Shown piece after piece: positions 26,307 to 37,346 of a stretch of 64,000 nucleotides of DNA. Position 1 is the first letter of the stretch. Every line of letters starts with the position of its first letter. Under the pieces are notes generated by a model, which saw only the letters and a program-made list of their open reading frames with translations, had not been told where the DNA came from and made no database searches. The translations under genes and the position numbers were made by a program. The DNA comes from Cenococcum geophilum 1.58 (Eukaryota; Ascomycota; Dothideomycetes; Gloniales; Gloniaceae). The stretch covers positions 403,730 to 467,729 of the forward strand of contig KV748266.1 in the NCBI GenBank assembly GCA_001692895.1. Reading direction: 5' to 3'.

Positions 26307-26514
26307 CTATTATAAAGATATTAGTTCTGCTTACCGCCTTAACTAAACTAATAATAATTTTCTATTTTAGGGATGGAAAATCCTAATTAGCCTATTTAAT
26401 AATAGAATTAATAAAACTCTATACTGCTACCTGACGCGAAAATATGACACGCGATAAGTTATAAGTCTTAATTAAAATTAAATTATTTGGACCTTTAGCT
26501 AAAAGGGAGGGTAC

Positions 26515-26817
26515 TATAATAGGACTAGCCTAGTTATAGTAGGAATGTTTTAGTAAAACACTTAATAGATAAATTCCGACGCTTTAACCAAATTCTGCTA
26601 GATTAATTAAATTACTAAAGTCTATTAAAGACCGCGTGTGTATATACATATGTATCGACCACTAAGCCCCTAACTATTTAATTATATAATTCTCTTGTTA
26701 TTCCTTTCTTTTCTTTACGTAATGTCTTGTTCTTAGCGAGAGCTATATACCCTTAGATTTAGATAGAATTTATATCGTTCCTTTAAATCTTCCCTAAAGT
26801 CTCTCCGCGCCCTTATA
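26515..26817 (+). repeat. 3' LTR of element E1
   Basis: 303 bp, preceded by a polypurine tract (AAAAGGGAGGGTAC) and followed by GAGGT. Confidence 0.9.
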
Positions 26818-27220
26818 GAGGTTATATTATAGGACTTTATTATTAAGTTACTAAAGTTAAGAGATTTTAGTACCAAATAAGAGCATAATACGATCTTAGT
26901 AATAATAGATAAGTTAACTAAATAGGGCTACTTTATAGCATGCATAGAAGAAATCTTAGTAAAAGATATTACTAGAATCTATATTAAGGAAGTATTTATA
27001 AAACACGGAGTATTAAGTAAAATTATATTAAATAGAGATCTAAGATTTATAGTAGTATTTTAGGAAGTATTCCTAGCAGAATAGGAAGTTAGAGTAGTAA
27101 CTTTTACTATATATTATCCGCAAATAGACGGATAAATAGAAAGAATAAACTAGACGCTAGAATAGTATCTAAGATATTATATTAATTACGTATAGAATAA
27201 TTGGGTATTATTATTACTAG

Positions 27221-28412
27221 TTATATAGTTTATATATATATAAGATTCAATTTACCGTCCGACCTGGTCCCCCTAATGCGGACACGCAGACTAATGCCTA
27301 TGGGAAAAACCTCCTTATTTACAGAGAAAAAGCCTATTTTTAGGTGAACAAAAAACCCCCAGGGGAGACGTGAGAGGTAATACTCTAGATAGCATCCGTA
27401 CTACATTAACGGGAGGAAAAACACCATTAGGTTACTGCTTTGAGACTCCCTTTATATAGGAGTGTCTAAAATGCCTGTCTTGCCCCATCTACTATTTAAA
27501 CCATCTTTGCTACATCTGTATGCTGCTTATTTAACTAAGTTGTGTGCCTATCCCTAGCTCCTTTTTTAAGTCTTCTGTGAATATCTCCTAATAATAATAC
27601 CATTTGCGTTCCGCCCGGGCCTATATACTAAGGTCTCTTATCTATTCCTCTATTAAAGGGTTTCTATAACGGGGTGTATATGACTTAGTATCGCTTTTGC
27701 CCTAGGGCCCAAACCTAGGCCCTTGCACCCATATATTAGGTATAGGAGGATAATCTAGTATTTAATAGGGGGCCTAGTCCCTATAACTAGATACCTAGGT
27801 TACCGGATAATGTTAAAATAGGGGGCCTCTGCTACGCTTAGGGCGCGGATTATAAGTATATGTGTAGATGCTGTGCGGTGTATATAGTATTTGTAGGAGG
27901 GAGGGGGTACGCCGAAGGAATGATACTTATCGATTTGATGTCTAAATATGTACGTTAGAGACGTAGTAGTAGTATTTAAACTTTTACTGAGGCTCACCCC
28001 TCAGTGAAAAATCTTTGCACCACCACTACGTCGCTGCGCAGGCGCTGCGCAGCCGTATATACGTCTCTGCGTTCGCTCTAGTAGTCTATTAACACAATCC
28101 AAATGGAACATTAATAGTAGCTGCCAGGTTCCCGGGCTCCACCGCATGGGGGTGCAGAGGTCGCTTTTATGGAGTCGTCTTTTTAACTGGTCTTGGCGCC
28201 AAGGCCTGTGAAAGCTCTGCTGTTTTGACGGCGTCAAGGGTTGAGTATTCGAAGGCCCCCTCTAGCCACAACGTAACGCTGCTGCATCAGTAACAGACGA
28301 GATCCTCACTCTCAGCTTGACCATGCGGACAAGACGAGACGGAAAGGACCCCCCATAGGACCGTATGGGTCGGATCTCGATTTTGGTGTTCCTTTTATAT
28401 AGTTTATATATA
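27221..28412 (-). mobile_element. Non-LTR-like insertion with 18-bp target duplication
   Basis: The body 27239-28394 (1,156 bp) is bracketed by the exact 18-mer TTATATAGTTTATATATA (27221-27238 and 28395-28412) and splits the D2 integrase. Its left end (ATTCAATTTACCGTCCGACC) resembles the 3' end of the LINE at 16621 (ATTCATTGCTTAACGTCCGA), and both share CTCCTTATTTACA downstream, so the two share a 3' tail in minus orientation. The remaining roughly 1 kb is not similar to the LINE ORF, and I recognise no protein; minus-strand ORFs at 27800-27997 and 28001-28237 have no family resemblance. It may be a SINE-like or chimeric non-autonomous element. It is less RIP-mutated than its host. Confidence 0.65.
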
Positions 28413-29774
28413 ACGTAATACTATAAGAAGGAATAGGCATATTACTATTAAGGTAAATTATGGATATAAGCTAAGAATATCGTTATTACTATAATAAGTA
28501 AAGAAAATAAGTAGTACAGCTAAAGAAAGGATAAAGATATTAATAAATCTTTATATAAACCTTATAGAATTAGCGAAAAAGGTATAAAAAAGAATATAAC
28601 GGTACTATTACGCTAAGAGATCTAAGGGACTAGATCTTAAGGAGGGGAATAAAGTATAGCTACTATACAAAATTTTCAAGAGTTAACAACTAAGTAAGAA
28701 GTTAGACTATATTAGACTAAGACCTTTTAAAATTATATAGAGGATTTTACTAGTTATATTTAAGTTAAACCTACTAGCTAAAATTAAGATCTACCCTATA
28801 TAGCATATTATAATACTAAAACTAGTATATAAGAATATTAAACTACTAATCTACGAGGCAGACATATATAGAGGATAAAAAGAAGATAAATAGTAAGTTT
28901 TAAGGATTGTTAGTTATAAGGATATTAATAACAAAATATAGTATAAGGTTAAGTGGATAGGCTATAATAAGACTACCTAGGAACTACTATAAAATCTAAA
29001 AAATGCTATAGGAAATATATAGGAGTATTAAAGGAAAACAGGTTAGGTAATATTAAGAAGGAGCTAAAGATAAAAGAATTAGTTAAAGGTAATAGATAAG
29101 CTAGGTTATCTAAGGGATCTACTACTAGTATATTAGTTATTTCCACCTCTACTTAACTAGAACCCTTTTTAGCCTCCTTAGCCTTAAGTTTAGATAGACC
29201 TTACTCTACTAAGTAAAGCTCTTTTAAGCATACCTTTTTACAGACCTTTACTAGACGGCTTAGGCGAGTATAAGTATCTAGTTAAGCTTTTAGAGCCCAG
29301 GACGCCTTATTAAAACGACACTAAACTTTAGTAAGGGCCTTAGCTAGCTTACTCTTTAGTTTTTTAGCTGCTATTAATACGCGTAACCCTAGAATAGATT
29401 AAATAAGGAACTAAACAGTTATAAAAAATAATAAGACGTGTATATTTAGCGTTAGAGATAAATTAAACATTATAGGACGATCGCATATTCGCTTATATAC
29501 ATTTAGCATAGGAAAAAGGTTAGCAACTAGATGGAGCTATAATCGCAATATATACTAACTTCTTCTCTATATAACAAGAATAAGATAATATAACTTTACT
29601 AAGTAATAGAATAAACGTTACTAGCTAGTTATAATAATTAGATATAGAAGATTTAATAAAAGGTATTAGGAATAATAAAGGTTATTAAGTTAAAGATAGA
29701 AATGCTATACCTCTAATAAACAACTTAGAGATAGGAGATATCTTTAAGGACAAAAATTAAGAGGGGGGGGATAG

Positions 29775-30194
29775 TGTTACGGACCTTATATTAGCAATAG
29801 TATAACTACTAAGAGTAGATATAAATAGGTTAGTTAAGATAATACGGGAGGCGCTAGAACCGATTAAGCTATAGGATAAAAGGTAGTTAAGTTACATAGC
29901 TAGTTATATTATAAGTTTAGAATATAAAAACGTAGGAACGTGGGAACGTAACGTACTAACGTACTAATGTACTAACGTACTAAACCCTTTACTATAGGGA
30001 GGAGTTATATATTTAAGGACGTACGGTCTTTATAGATAGTTTCTCTTCTTTATAGTAAATCTTAGAATATAATTAGAGTTAATCTGTTAGGTAACTACTC
30101 TACTAGTTATTATTACGTTATTGACTTCCTATTTACCTCTATACCTAGCCCATTAATAAGTCTACCGTAGTATTTCCTATAAGGCTTCGTTACA
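29775..30194 (+). repeat. 3' LTR of element D2
   Basis: 420 bp, from TGTTACGGACCTTATATTAG to GGCTTCGTTACA, directly after the polypurine tract GAGGGGGGGGATAG. The inverted copy at 57240-57663 is 424 bp. It contains a short tandem of an ACGTACTA-type unit near 29950-29985. Confidence 0.85.
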
Positions 30195-30647
30195 CTAGGG
30201 ATAGAAAATCCTAATTAGCCTATTTAATAATAGAATTAGTAAAACTCTATACTGCTACCTAACGCGAAAATATAACACGTAATAAGTTATAAGTCTTAAC
30301 TAAAATTAAATTATTTAGACCTTCGGCTAAAAGGGGGGGTACTATAACGGGACTAGCCCAGTTATAGTAAGAATATCTTAGTAAAACACTTAATAGATAA
30401 ATTCTAACGCTTTAACCAAATTCTACTAGATTAATTAAATTTTACTAAAGCCCGTTAAAGACCGCATGCGTATATATATACGCATTGACCACTAAGCCCC
30501 TAACTATTTAATTATATAATTCTCTTATTATTCTCTTCTCTTCTTTACGCAACGTCTTGTTCTTAGTGAGAGCTATATACCCTTAGATTTAGATAAAATT
30601 TATATTATTCCTTTAAATCTTCCCCGAAGTCTTTTCGCGCCCTTATA
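30195..30647 (+). mobile_element. 3' end fragment of a second E element (E2) with its LTR
   Basis: 30195-30342 matches the last internal bases of E1 (26363-26514: GGAAAATCCTAATTAGCC and onward, ending in a polypurine tract and GTAC). 30343-30647 is an E-type LTR of 305 bp. D2's LTR ends exactly where this fragment begins, so D2 most likely inserted into this E copy; its 5' part is not present in the window. Confidence 0.75.
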
Positions 30648-31660
30648 ATAACTATTTTATAAATTTACCTTTATATTAATAGACAAAGGCAATATAATAT
30701 CCCCTTCCTTATTATAGACCTAGGAAGCTATAATATAATTTTAAGGAGAAAATAGCTAGCCTATTTAGGCTTATAGCTTAATATATACAGTAGATGGCTT
30801 ATTTAGCCTAAAACTTTACCCTTAACCCCTTCCTTTATAAAAGAAATTAGTATTATAATAGAGAACCTTATATAGCCCTAGATTAATACTATCTACTAAG
30901 CCGATGCTATACGTAGGGATTAGGCCTTTAAGAAAGATATATAGCTTAATATATAACGGATCTATATACTATATCGTCTCCAGATTACCTATATTATGCT
31001 ACCTGCATTAAAGACTTAGGAAGTTAATAGTAACCTAAAAAAGCCCCCTATAGAGAGCTTAGGCCTAATATACCCATAAAGAATAGTAAGGGATATTAGA
31101 CATTATACTAAACTAATAGATTAGAGGGATAACTTACGAAAGATAAAGTAGGAGCTAAGAAAGATTATAAACCCTAAACTATAAAATACGGTTTAGTAAA
31201 TAGCTATAAGGAAACCTACGGACCTCCTACCAGTTAATATCTACTATATTAGCGCCGTAGGATTCTACCGGAACTTAGTCTAGCCTAATACTATTGCTTT
31301 TATAACTAGCTTATATAAAATTAACTAAATACTTAAGGAAAAGGAAAGCGAACTTAGTAGATAGAAAGGTAAGCTTATAAATAAGGAGCTAGTAGAATAG
31401 AAACTACCCTATTAACACTGGAAGTTTAGAAATATATTCTCTAAGGTAGCGTTTAATAGACTCCCGCCTTACTAACTATATAACTATAAAATTAAGATAA
31501 AGCTAGATAAGGATAATACTCTTAGCTTTAGCCCCCTTTACTAGCAGTGTACTACTAAATTATAGGCTATAAAGTAGTAAAGTGCTAAAAAGAATCTTAG
31601 AAAAGGAAAGAAGGTAAGATCTATGTTTACTAAAGGCCTTAGGCATTCTCTTATTTTTAT
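30648..31660 (+). mobile_element. Gypsy fragment G (protease to early RT), family A-like
   Basis: Degenerate text parallels element A from the protease region (30650-30830) to the junction before reverse transcriptase: ISAVGFYRNL near 31247 and AFITSLYKIN near 31290 match the open stretch at 2990-3080 in A, followed by NRLPPY near 31450. The fragment stops near 31660. Stops are frequent; non-functional. Confidence 0.6.
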
Positions 31661-32652
31661 TAAGGTCGGAATTTCCCTAAAAAAAAGTTAGTTTTATTAA
31701 AATATATAAGAAAAAAACTAGATTTCTTACTTCCTAAAGCCCTTTCTTTATACACTAAAGCTCTAAAATAGATTCCTAGGTAAAGTAAGAAATTATATTA
31801 CTATTATCGGAATTTTTAATAATATACTTTGTAGTTATAGCCATAAGGAAGTATATTACGTTCCTTAGTACTATTAATTACCTTTTTAGATATACGCTAA
31901 AAAATATTAAATTCGTTATTTTTTATCTAAAATATAGCGAAAAACTTACTATATTTTAGACGTAGTAGGTATAGCATCTAGGATCTACGTCCTTATGTCC
32001 CTAGAAGCCAGCCCTAAAATATTAAAAAAAAAAACAAAAAAAAATATAATCTTTCTCACCTTAATTTCTCCTTAAGGTCTTTATCTTATTGCTCCTAAAT
32101 AGAATTAGCATATTCTTAGAGCCACTAAGAAAAAAATATACCTTTAAGGGCTTTCCTAATAACTATCTTTTATTATATGCCGCCTTTTTAGCAGCAGCAA
32201 TTATAGTAGTATTAGTAGATCTAATACCCAAAATTTAAAATAATTCTTAGAAAAAATAAGAAAAAATATTAGTAAATAAAGTAATAGGCTATATATTAAA
32301 TAATTCTTCCTAGTAAGAAAGGAAGCTTAGGATGTTAGAAAATCTAATAATTAAGTAATCGCTAAGGTAGAAAACCGAGAAAAAATTTCCTAAAAGGTTT
32401 TAAAATTTTAAAACGTTAATTTAAAGCTAATATGTTAGAATAACCGAGAAATTAATTTCCTAAAAAATTTTAAAAATTTAAATCGTTAATTTAAAGCTAA
32501 TATATTAAAATAACTAAGAAACTAATAAGCGGTATAATATAAAACCGAGAAAAGAAAAAATAGATCTTTATAAATTTAAAAATATTATTCTAGAGGCCTT
32601 TTTTTTTAAAAAATACATAAAAATTATATGACTTAAAAAATCACTTACTTAG
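31661..32652. other. AT-rich filler with a 69-bp tandem repeat
   Basis: About 1 kb of extremely AT-rich, A-run-rich sequence with no gene I can recognise. It contains two full units and one partial unit of a 69-70 bp tandem repeat starting ACCGAGAA at 32374 and 32443 and ACTAAGAA at 32513, each with a CGTTAATTTAAAGCTAATAT core. Confidence 0.6.
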
Positions 32653-32859
32653 TGTCACAGCGACTCAGTCAATCGAGGCACGAGCGCCGTAGAACGTATG
32701 CAAGCCTGTACAATTGGTAGTCTATTGACCCGGATATCAAGATGAGGAGCAGAAGAAGGTCGTGGAAAGGACACGTCTATATACATGGAGCCAAGACGTA
32801 AGCGAACCCCCCTGACTAGGCCTTATCCAGGTTACGCGCGTCAGTGCCGTAACACTTAG
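32648..32859 (-). mobile_element. Solo LTR with CTTAG target duplication
   Basis: 202-bp LTR (32653-32854), TGTCACAGCGACTCAG to GTGCCGTAACA, flanked on both sides by CTTAG (32648-32652, 32855-32859). It shares long stretches with the LTR at 24708-24900, such as GACGTAAGCGAACCCC and CCTGACTAGG, in the same orientation. Little RIP is visible. It marks the edge between the AT-rich block and the gene island. Confidence 0.85.
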
Positions 32860-34374
32860 AAAGTATGTTGGATGCTCTATAAGAGCTGTTAGATTAAAAA
32901 TCTAGTATATAAGTTAGTATATAACGTATATAGCTAGTATAAAGCTCTAGCTTACAGGATATTCGCTTATTAATTAAGCAATAGGGTATTAAAGCTCGAC
33001 GTGGTTAATTGAGAGTGAAGTTATCTTGGGCGCCAAGACCTCGCGTATACTAAGCCATTTTGGGATTGGCGCCCCGACCGTCCGCGCCTGGACGGGACGG
33101 TTACCATCCGAGAAGAAGTACCGATCAAACTTAAATTATGTACCTTTTCGCCCAAAATCGCGTGCGAAGGTACTCGGGGGCGGTCGCTGCGCGACCTCGT
33201 GCGGGGTTCGGGCGCGTTATCAGCAGGGGTGGCCCTAACCTCGTATTAACCCGGGTCGTAACCGCGCCAAATCAGCCCCCCCGATATGTAATAGATACAA
33301 TGAGGCGACATAGTGGGGTTAGGATGATTTGCCTGAGTAGTCTTGGCACCGAAATTAGGACATTTGCTCCCGAGACGGATCCTGCGGATGACGGATTAAT
33401 AGGATGGAGAAAAAGAAAAGAGAAGATAGTATGTTCGGTTGCTTCGCCTGCACATATGCACATAAACCAGCAAAGAAGCTAAGAGATACCAGTCTATCCT
33501 AAGATCAAGATGAGAGATATACTCACGGCTTGGTCGCCGGCGTAACTGATTAAGCCATTTTAATTAATCCTCAACCACAAAATGCTTTGTTCTTTGTTTT
33601 CCCGGACTTAAAAAGGCGTGTCTATTCACAACTATGTGGCGAATCTATCGTTTTGAGAAGAATTTTGAGGAAGGAGCATCTTGGCGTTTGGCTCAGCCCG
33701 GGGGTGCCTCTTCGCGATATAGCAGTATGTGATTTGTTGCTTCTCTTTGTTGAATTTATCCTTTCCTAGCCAAAGGATTTGGAAGAGCTGCATACGCATG
33801 CACCGCCAGCTCCAGTCAGATTTGTGATAAGTGAGTTATCAAATACATGTATCCAGCAAAGCTGCAGATGTAGAATAAGCTGCAGAGAGAGCGGGTCTCA
33901 ACACCCTGAGATAGATAACGTGTCTCCACAGGAATAGTCCTAAGAACCAACCAAAATTACCACGTGGAGTTGATATTGGTTTTGTTGGGCAGGTGGCTTT
34001 GGGCAACTTCATGAGCCAATACATCTCTAACAAGTGGTTCAAGTTCACCCCGCCAAAGCGCAAGGCTCTAGTAAGGAGGGGGGATGCAACGCGCTAGGAT
34101 CCTCTCAACCTCCAAGGCTCCCGCATTTGAAAGAAAACGGAACGTAACTCGAAAGACTGCGGCTTTTACGAAATATACTTTAGAACGGCCCAGGAAAACG
34201 AGGAACTAAGACACAACACTCACACAGCACCTCTCTCCCTGATCCAGAGAATCTACTTTTGAGTATATGGGGCAGTAATCGCACATACACGCCCCTCATC
34301 ATTCTCCATATTCCTCTCCTTTCGAACTTCACGCATCCTGCTGCCATCGCCACTCCCTAGCTGTACACTAAATC
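32860..34374. other. Island edge without a confident gene
   Basis: Base composition becomes normal from about 33010. Small open frames exist (33138-33482 plus, 33839-34063 minus) but none resembles a known family, and they overlap one another. A short plus-strand stretch around 33940-34090 reads plausibly protein-like (DIGFVGQVALGNF, then NKWFKFTPPKRK) but is bounded by stops and may be a gene relic. Nothing else is supported. Confidence 0.4.
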
Positions 34375-35098
34375 ATGGCTTATGGGTCATCACTCTACTA
34401 TGGAGGAGGATTTATTTCAAGAGAGCAAGCTCCCCTGGTCTACTATGGCCAACATCTGTTGTTTAAGCACGTCTAACGTCGTAAACAGTTGGACTCAGAC
34501 GGATGACGAAAGTAGAAACTTTAGCCTCTGTGAGGCTTTCGTGAATGTTTCCGGGTTGTCTGGTCCACGTGGATTTTCTGGTGGTCCACGTGGCGGATGG
34601 CGTGGACCTGACCCTTCCGTCGACAAGAATATCCAAGAAAGGCAGTGGAACGCAAATGCTCCCGCGTGGAGGATCGCAGTAGAGGGCCTAAGTTTAGAAG
34701 GTAAATAAAAATTTTCAGAGTTCTGCTTTAAAATAGTGCTATTCACTTTGCTAACTTTTTTCAAAGCCCACTGCCGGAACGGTTCTTGCCCTGCTTACAA
34801 CCAAGGCTATATTCTTGTCAAGTGGGGTTATCGCAATGGCGGAGTCTTTGACATCTTCAGGAACGATAGAGACGCGAATTGTCCGATGTGTAATATGTAT
34901 GTCGAAGTTGAAAACTTCGGCTTCACTAATACTCGCTATAAAGTGGTTGGTTCTAAGAAGGACAACCCTCACGCACCTCTTCAAGACGTCAATACCGACT
35001 GGAAGCTTGTTTCTGGCGACTATTACACCACTTTCTTGGACGACCCAAACAGTTTGGTTAACTGGGGTCAGCTCAGAATTGAGGTTCAAAGACCCTAA
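34375..35098 (+). CDS. Small conserved CxxC protein of unknown function
   Basis: Exon 2 (34767-35098) and the end of exon 1 join across a 66-bp intron (34701-34766; donor GTAAAT, branch site CTAAC, acceptor AAAG) to give AWRIAVEGLSLEAHCRN and onward. Two Cys pairs, CRNGSC and CPMC, around an aromatic, Gly-rich core suggest a metal site. From memory this resembles small proteins widespread in fungi, with large expansions in early-diverging lineages; no function is established. The N-terminus is unsettled. An ATG at 34375 opens a Gly/Tyr-rich frame (MAYGSSLYYGGGFIS) that stops after 33 codons, whereas the frame continuous with exon 2 begins at an ATG at 34382 (216 aa in total). A frameshift or an extra intron may separate the two. 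PRGFSGGPRGGWRG is the linker just before the domain. Confidence 0.6.
34701..34766 (+). other. Intron in the CxxC protein gene
   Basis: 66 bp, GTAAAT...CTAACTTTTTTCAAAG. Removing it leaves phase 1 intact and joins the two conserved halves. Confidence 0.7.
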
Positions 35099-35703
35099 GC
35101 AGGTTTTATTCTAGCTCTATCCGTGCCATGTCCCACTTTCGGGGATAATGTAGATCGAAATTTCATTTTCGTCAATGCGACCTACCGTACGCGGGTGCTC
35201 GTTAGTCTAATGGAATTCACATGCAAACAGCGCGTCCAATGGGCCGTACTACTAGTAGGACAGTCCCAATCTCTACAGTTGACAGCTAACGTACGTAGGC
35301 GTTTTGGCAGTCGTATAGTAAGTAGTTCTCGCCTAATTATATACGCGTAATACGATCATATCCTTAGTGGTGAAGAAGGCATTTTAGTAGCTTTTTTTTA
35401 GAGAGAAATTGCAGGCGCGGAGGTGCTTGTTTAGATAGCTAATCGAGGTGGTGTCAGTGATCTTCTTGGACTGGGTTAATTCTGGAGCTCCGTGGCGGAG
35501 CCGTCTTTGGATTAGAGTGGATCCTGTCAATCTGGTTGGATGGATGGAGTGGATTTAAAGCTGCGGAGCTCTTAGAGCTCCAATTCTCTAACCCAATTCG
35601 GTAGGTGTCACATAAGGATAGAGCCAATCAGCGACGTCAACAATAAGATCCGATTTTAATTGGGTGTACGAGCTATATACAATTGTAGTTCCTCCTGCCC
35701 CTG

Positions 35704-35735
<32 letters not shown>

Positions 35736-35821
35736 GCTTTAATTAATTTATCCTTATCTTCTTTCTTACTGCCACCATAGATCGATATTTGTTAACTTAA
35801 TCGCCCCCTGCGTCCAACGAC
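35099..35821. other. Intergenic stretch with a CGT microsatellite
   Basis: No gene recognised. A run of about ten CGT triplets (one CAT) lies at 35704-35737. The right end probably belongs to the 5' flank of the hAT element that follows. Confidence 0.6.
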
Positions 35822-36458
35822 GTGATTCTTACGCCTAAGAGCTTTAACCTAAAAGCTGATGAGTCAAAAGCGTTTAATGAGTTTAAGCTTTATAGAAAGC
35901 AATATATTTGGTATAAAGCTCTTACTAAAGCTCCAAAGCACACCAAGCAAAGATCCTTATACATTTGGAAGTGGGGTAAGAATATCCAGTTGAAATCCTC
36001 CACGGATCAGCGAACGTTCTTTTACCGCCATATTTGCAAGCAATCGAAGCATAAGCAAGAGCTCTGCGTGGTGTCGTTAGGAAGATTAACAGTCATAGAT
36101 CACCTTATAAAAGATTACTAATTGGATAAAGTAACGGGCGAGGTTCTCTCCGAGAAGAAAGAGCCAGATTAGCTGATAATTAAGCAGTACCCAGAGGCTA
36201 GATCGCTCGATCTAAATCGCAACTTTAAAGGCTTTAAGGCTCTCCTAATTTGATAGATTGCTTGCTGCTATATTGCCTTCCTTTAATTTAAAAACGCCTA
36301 CTTCCAACAGCTTTTGTTTTATCTCTACCCTAGGCTCCAAAAGTTTCTTCTATAAGTAGGAAAGATAATTCGCGGATAGGTTATACAATCATCTAAACAG
36401 CGGAAGGAGTTATTAAGGAAAGAGCTTAAGAGCGCCCGTAGTATGATATCGATTTCCT

Positions 36459-37209
36459 TTAGGGGTTGTTCGGTTGCACCTCCGTTACGAATATGGAGGC
36501 TCCATATTGTAACGGAACCGGAGCTCAAATGTGAAAATGAGGGTGTTGTTCGGTAGATCTGACACCGTTTGAATATGGAGCTCCTCCATATCGGTAAGCG
36601 CGTCAAATTTGCAAGCTATACTATATACGGTAGTTGAAATGAGGTTCTTAGCACCGTTTCAATATGTAGCCTTCGAGCTCCCGTTCCATATTCCGTTACA
36701 ATCTGGAGCTCTTGTATGCACGACTTCTTGTAATATAGCAACTCCACATAACCCGATCGCGATACTGCTGTCGCATTTACATGCCTTATATAATATTATT
36801 ATCCTAACCTTCGTGATCGCGATAAGCTTATTTTAGGGCGTCGCAGGCGTCGCAGGCATTGCTGTAGCTCTACTGCGGCTCCTGCGGGAGGTGGGCAAAG
36901 GTGTAGAAAGCGTTAATCGCAGAGAGGGCGTTGGCCAAGGAGGAAGCTCCGTTATTACACTAAAGTAGGGAGTCGTGATAGAGGCCTAGTGGTAAAGAGG
37001 GGCCCACTCGAATCGCTCACCGACATTAATCATGCATTGTACGAAGTCAAATCTGGGACCTCGTCTGGAGCCACCGAACAATCGCCTTTATTACAGATTT
37101 AAACGAGCCACGGCGGTAGCCGCCACTAATTACAGAACGGGCGACACTAAAAGGCGCACGGATTGAACAGTTATGAGATGGAGCCGATTTGCAACCGAAC
37201 ATACCCTTA
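36459..37209. mobile_element. MITE with TTA target duplication (PIF/Harbinger-like), inside hAT1
   Basis: The body at 36462-37206 starts GGGGTTGTTCGGTTGCACC and ends TTTGCAACCGAACATACCC; TTA flanks both sides (36459-36461, 37207-37209). The inverted ends match the MITE at 44264-44621. Internal hairpins are prominent: CCGTTACGAATATGGAG around 36478-36494 faces its complement up to 36512, and further ATATGGAGCTC motifs recur. A second pair of similar ends (GTTGTTCGGTAG near 36545 and CCACCGAACAATC near 37070) hints at a nested copy. No coding capacity. A TWA duplication and these ends suggest PIF/Harbinger origin. Confidence 0.75.
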
Positions 37210-37346
37210 ACTTATGGATGTCACCAAATGCGCACACAATTATTGGGGTAGTGGGCCATTTTGTTAACAAAGACGGTAGGCGTCGCCACGTTATTCTCGG
37301 GCTTTGTAAAATTATAGGTAAGCATACTGGTGAGAATATGGCGGGC

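Larger units (their letters stand above)
20620..26822 (+). mobile_element. Full-length gypsy element E1 nested in D2 (GAGGT target duplication)
   Basis: LTRs of exactly 303 bp (20625-20927 and 26515-26817) begin TATAACGGGACTAGCC (or TATAATAGGACTAGCC) and end CGCCCTTATA; ancestral TG...CA is supported by the copy at 13035, which keeps TGTAAGGGCG in reverse. The pentamer GAGGT lies on both sides (20620-20624, 26818-26822), and removing the element rejoins the D2 integrase reading. Inside are a gag with zinc knuckle FRCGKKGYI.RDC near 21970, reverse transcriptase (FYINY.ALN near 23170, INNILIYS near 23485), RNase H near 23930, and an integrase interrupted by a solo LTR at 24708-24900. All frames are broken. 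Confidence 0.9.
17502..30194 (+). mobile_element. Ty3/gypsy element D2, 5'-truncated and split by two insertions
   Basis: The copy starts abruptly at CTAATAGGCCTAGGATAGGC (homologous to about 8307 in D1). It contains late gag, protease, reverse transcriptase and RNase H (17502-20619), then is interrupted by element E1. Integrase resumes at 26823 (DFIIKLLKLRD, then RDLRF and YYPQIDG near 27110) to 27238, is split by a non-LTR-like insertion, and continues at 28413. A chromodomain is readable near 28890-29010 (VLRIVSYKDINNKI.YKVKW). The element ends with a polypurine tract at 29760-29770 and a 3' LTR at 29775-30194. Stops replace Trp/Gln throughout. N bases occur at 19559, 19579 and 19582. Confidence 0.8.

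Noticed and set aside
32374..32530. CRISPR-like array
   Set aside because: The units are directly adjacent 69-bp tandem copies without unique spacers, and the genome is fungal.
33138..33482. 114-codon plus-strand frame
   Set aside because: Not similar to any family I know; overlapping frames on both strands are equally open.
35123..35350. 75-codon plus-strand frame after the CxxC gene
   Set aside because: No domain and no splice link to the gene upstream, whose stop codon at 35096-35098 is well placed.
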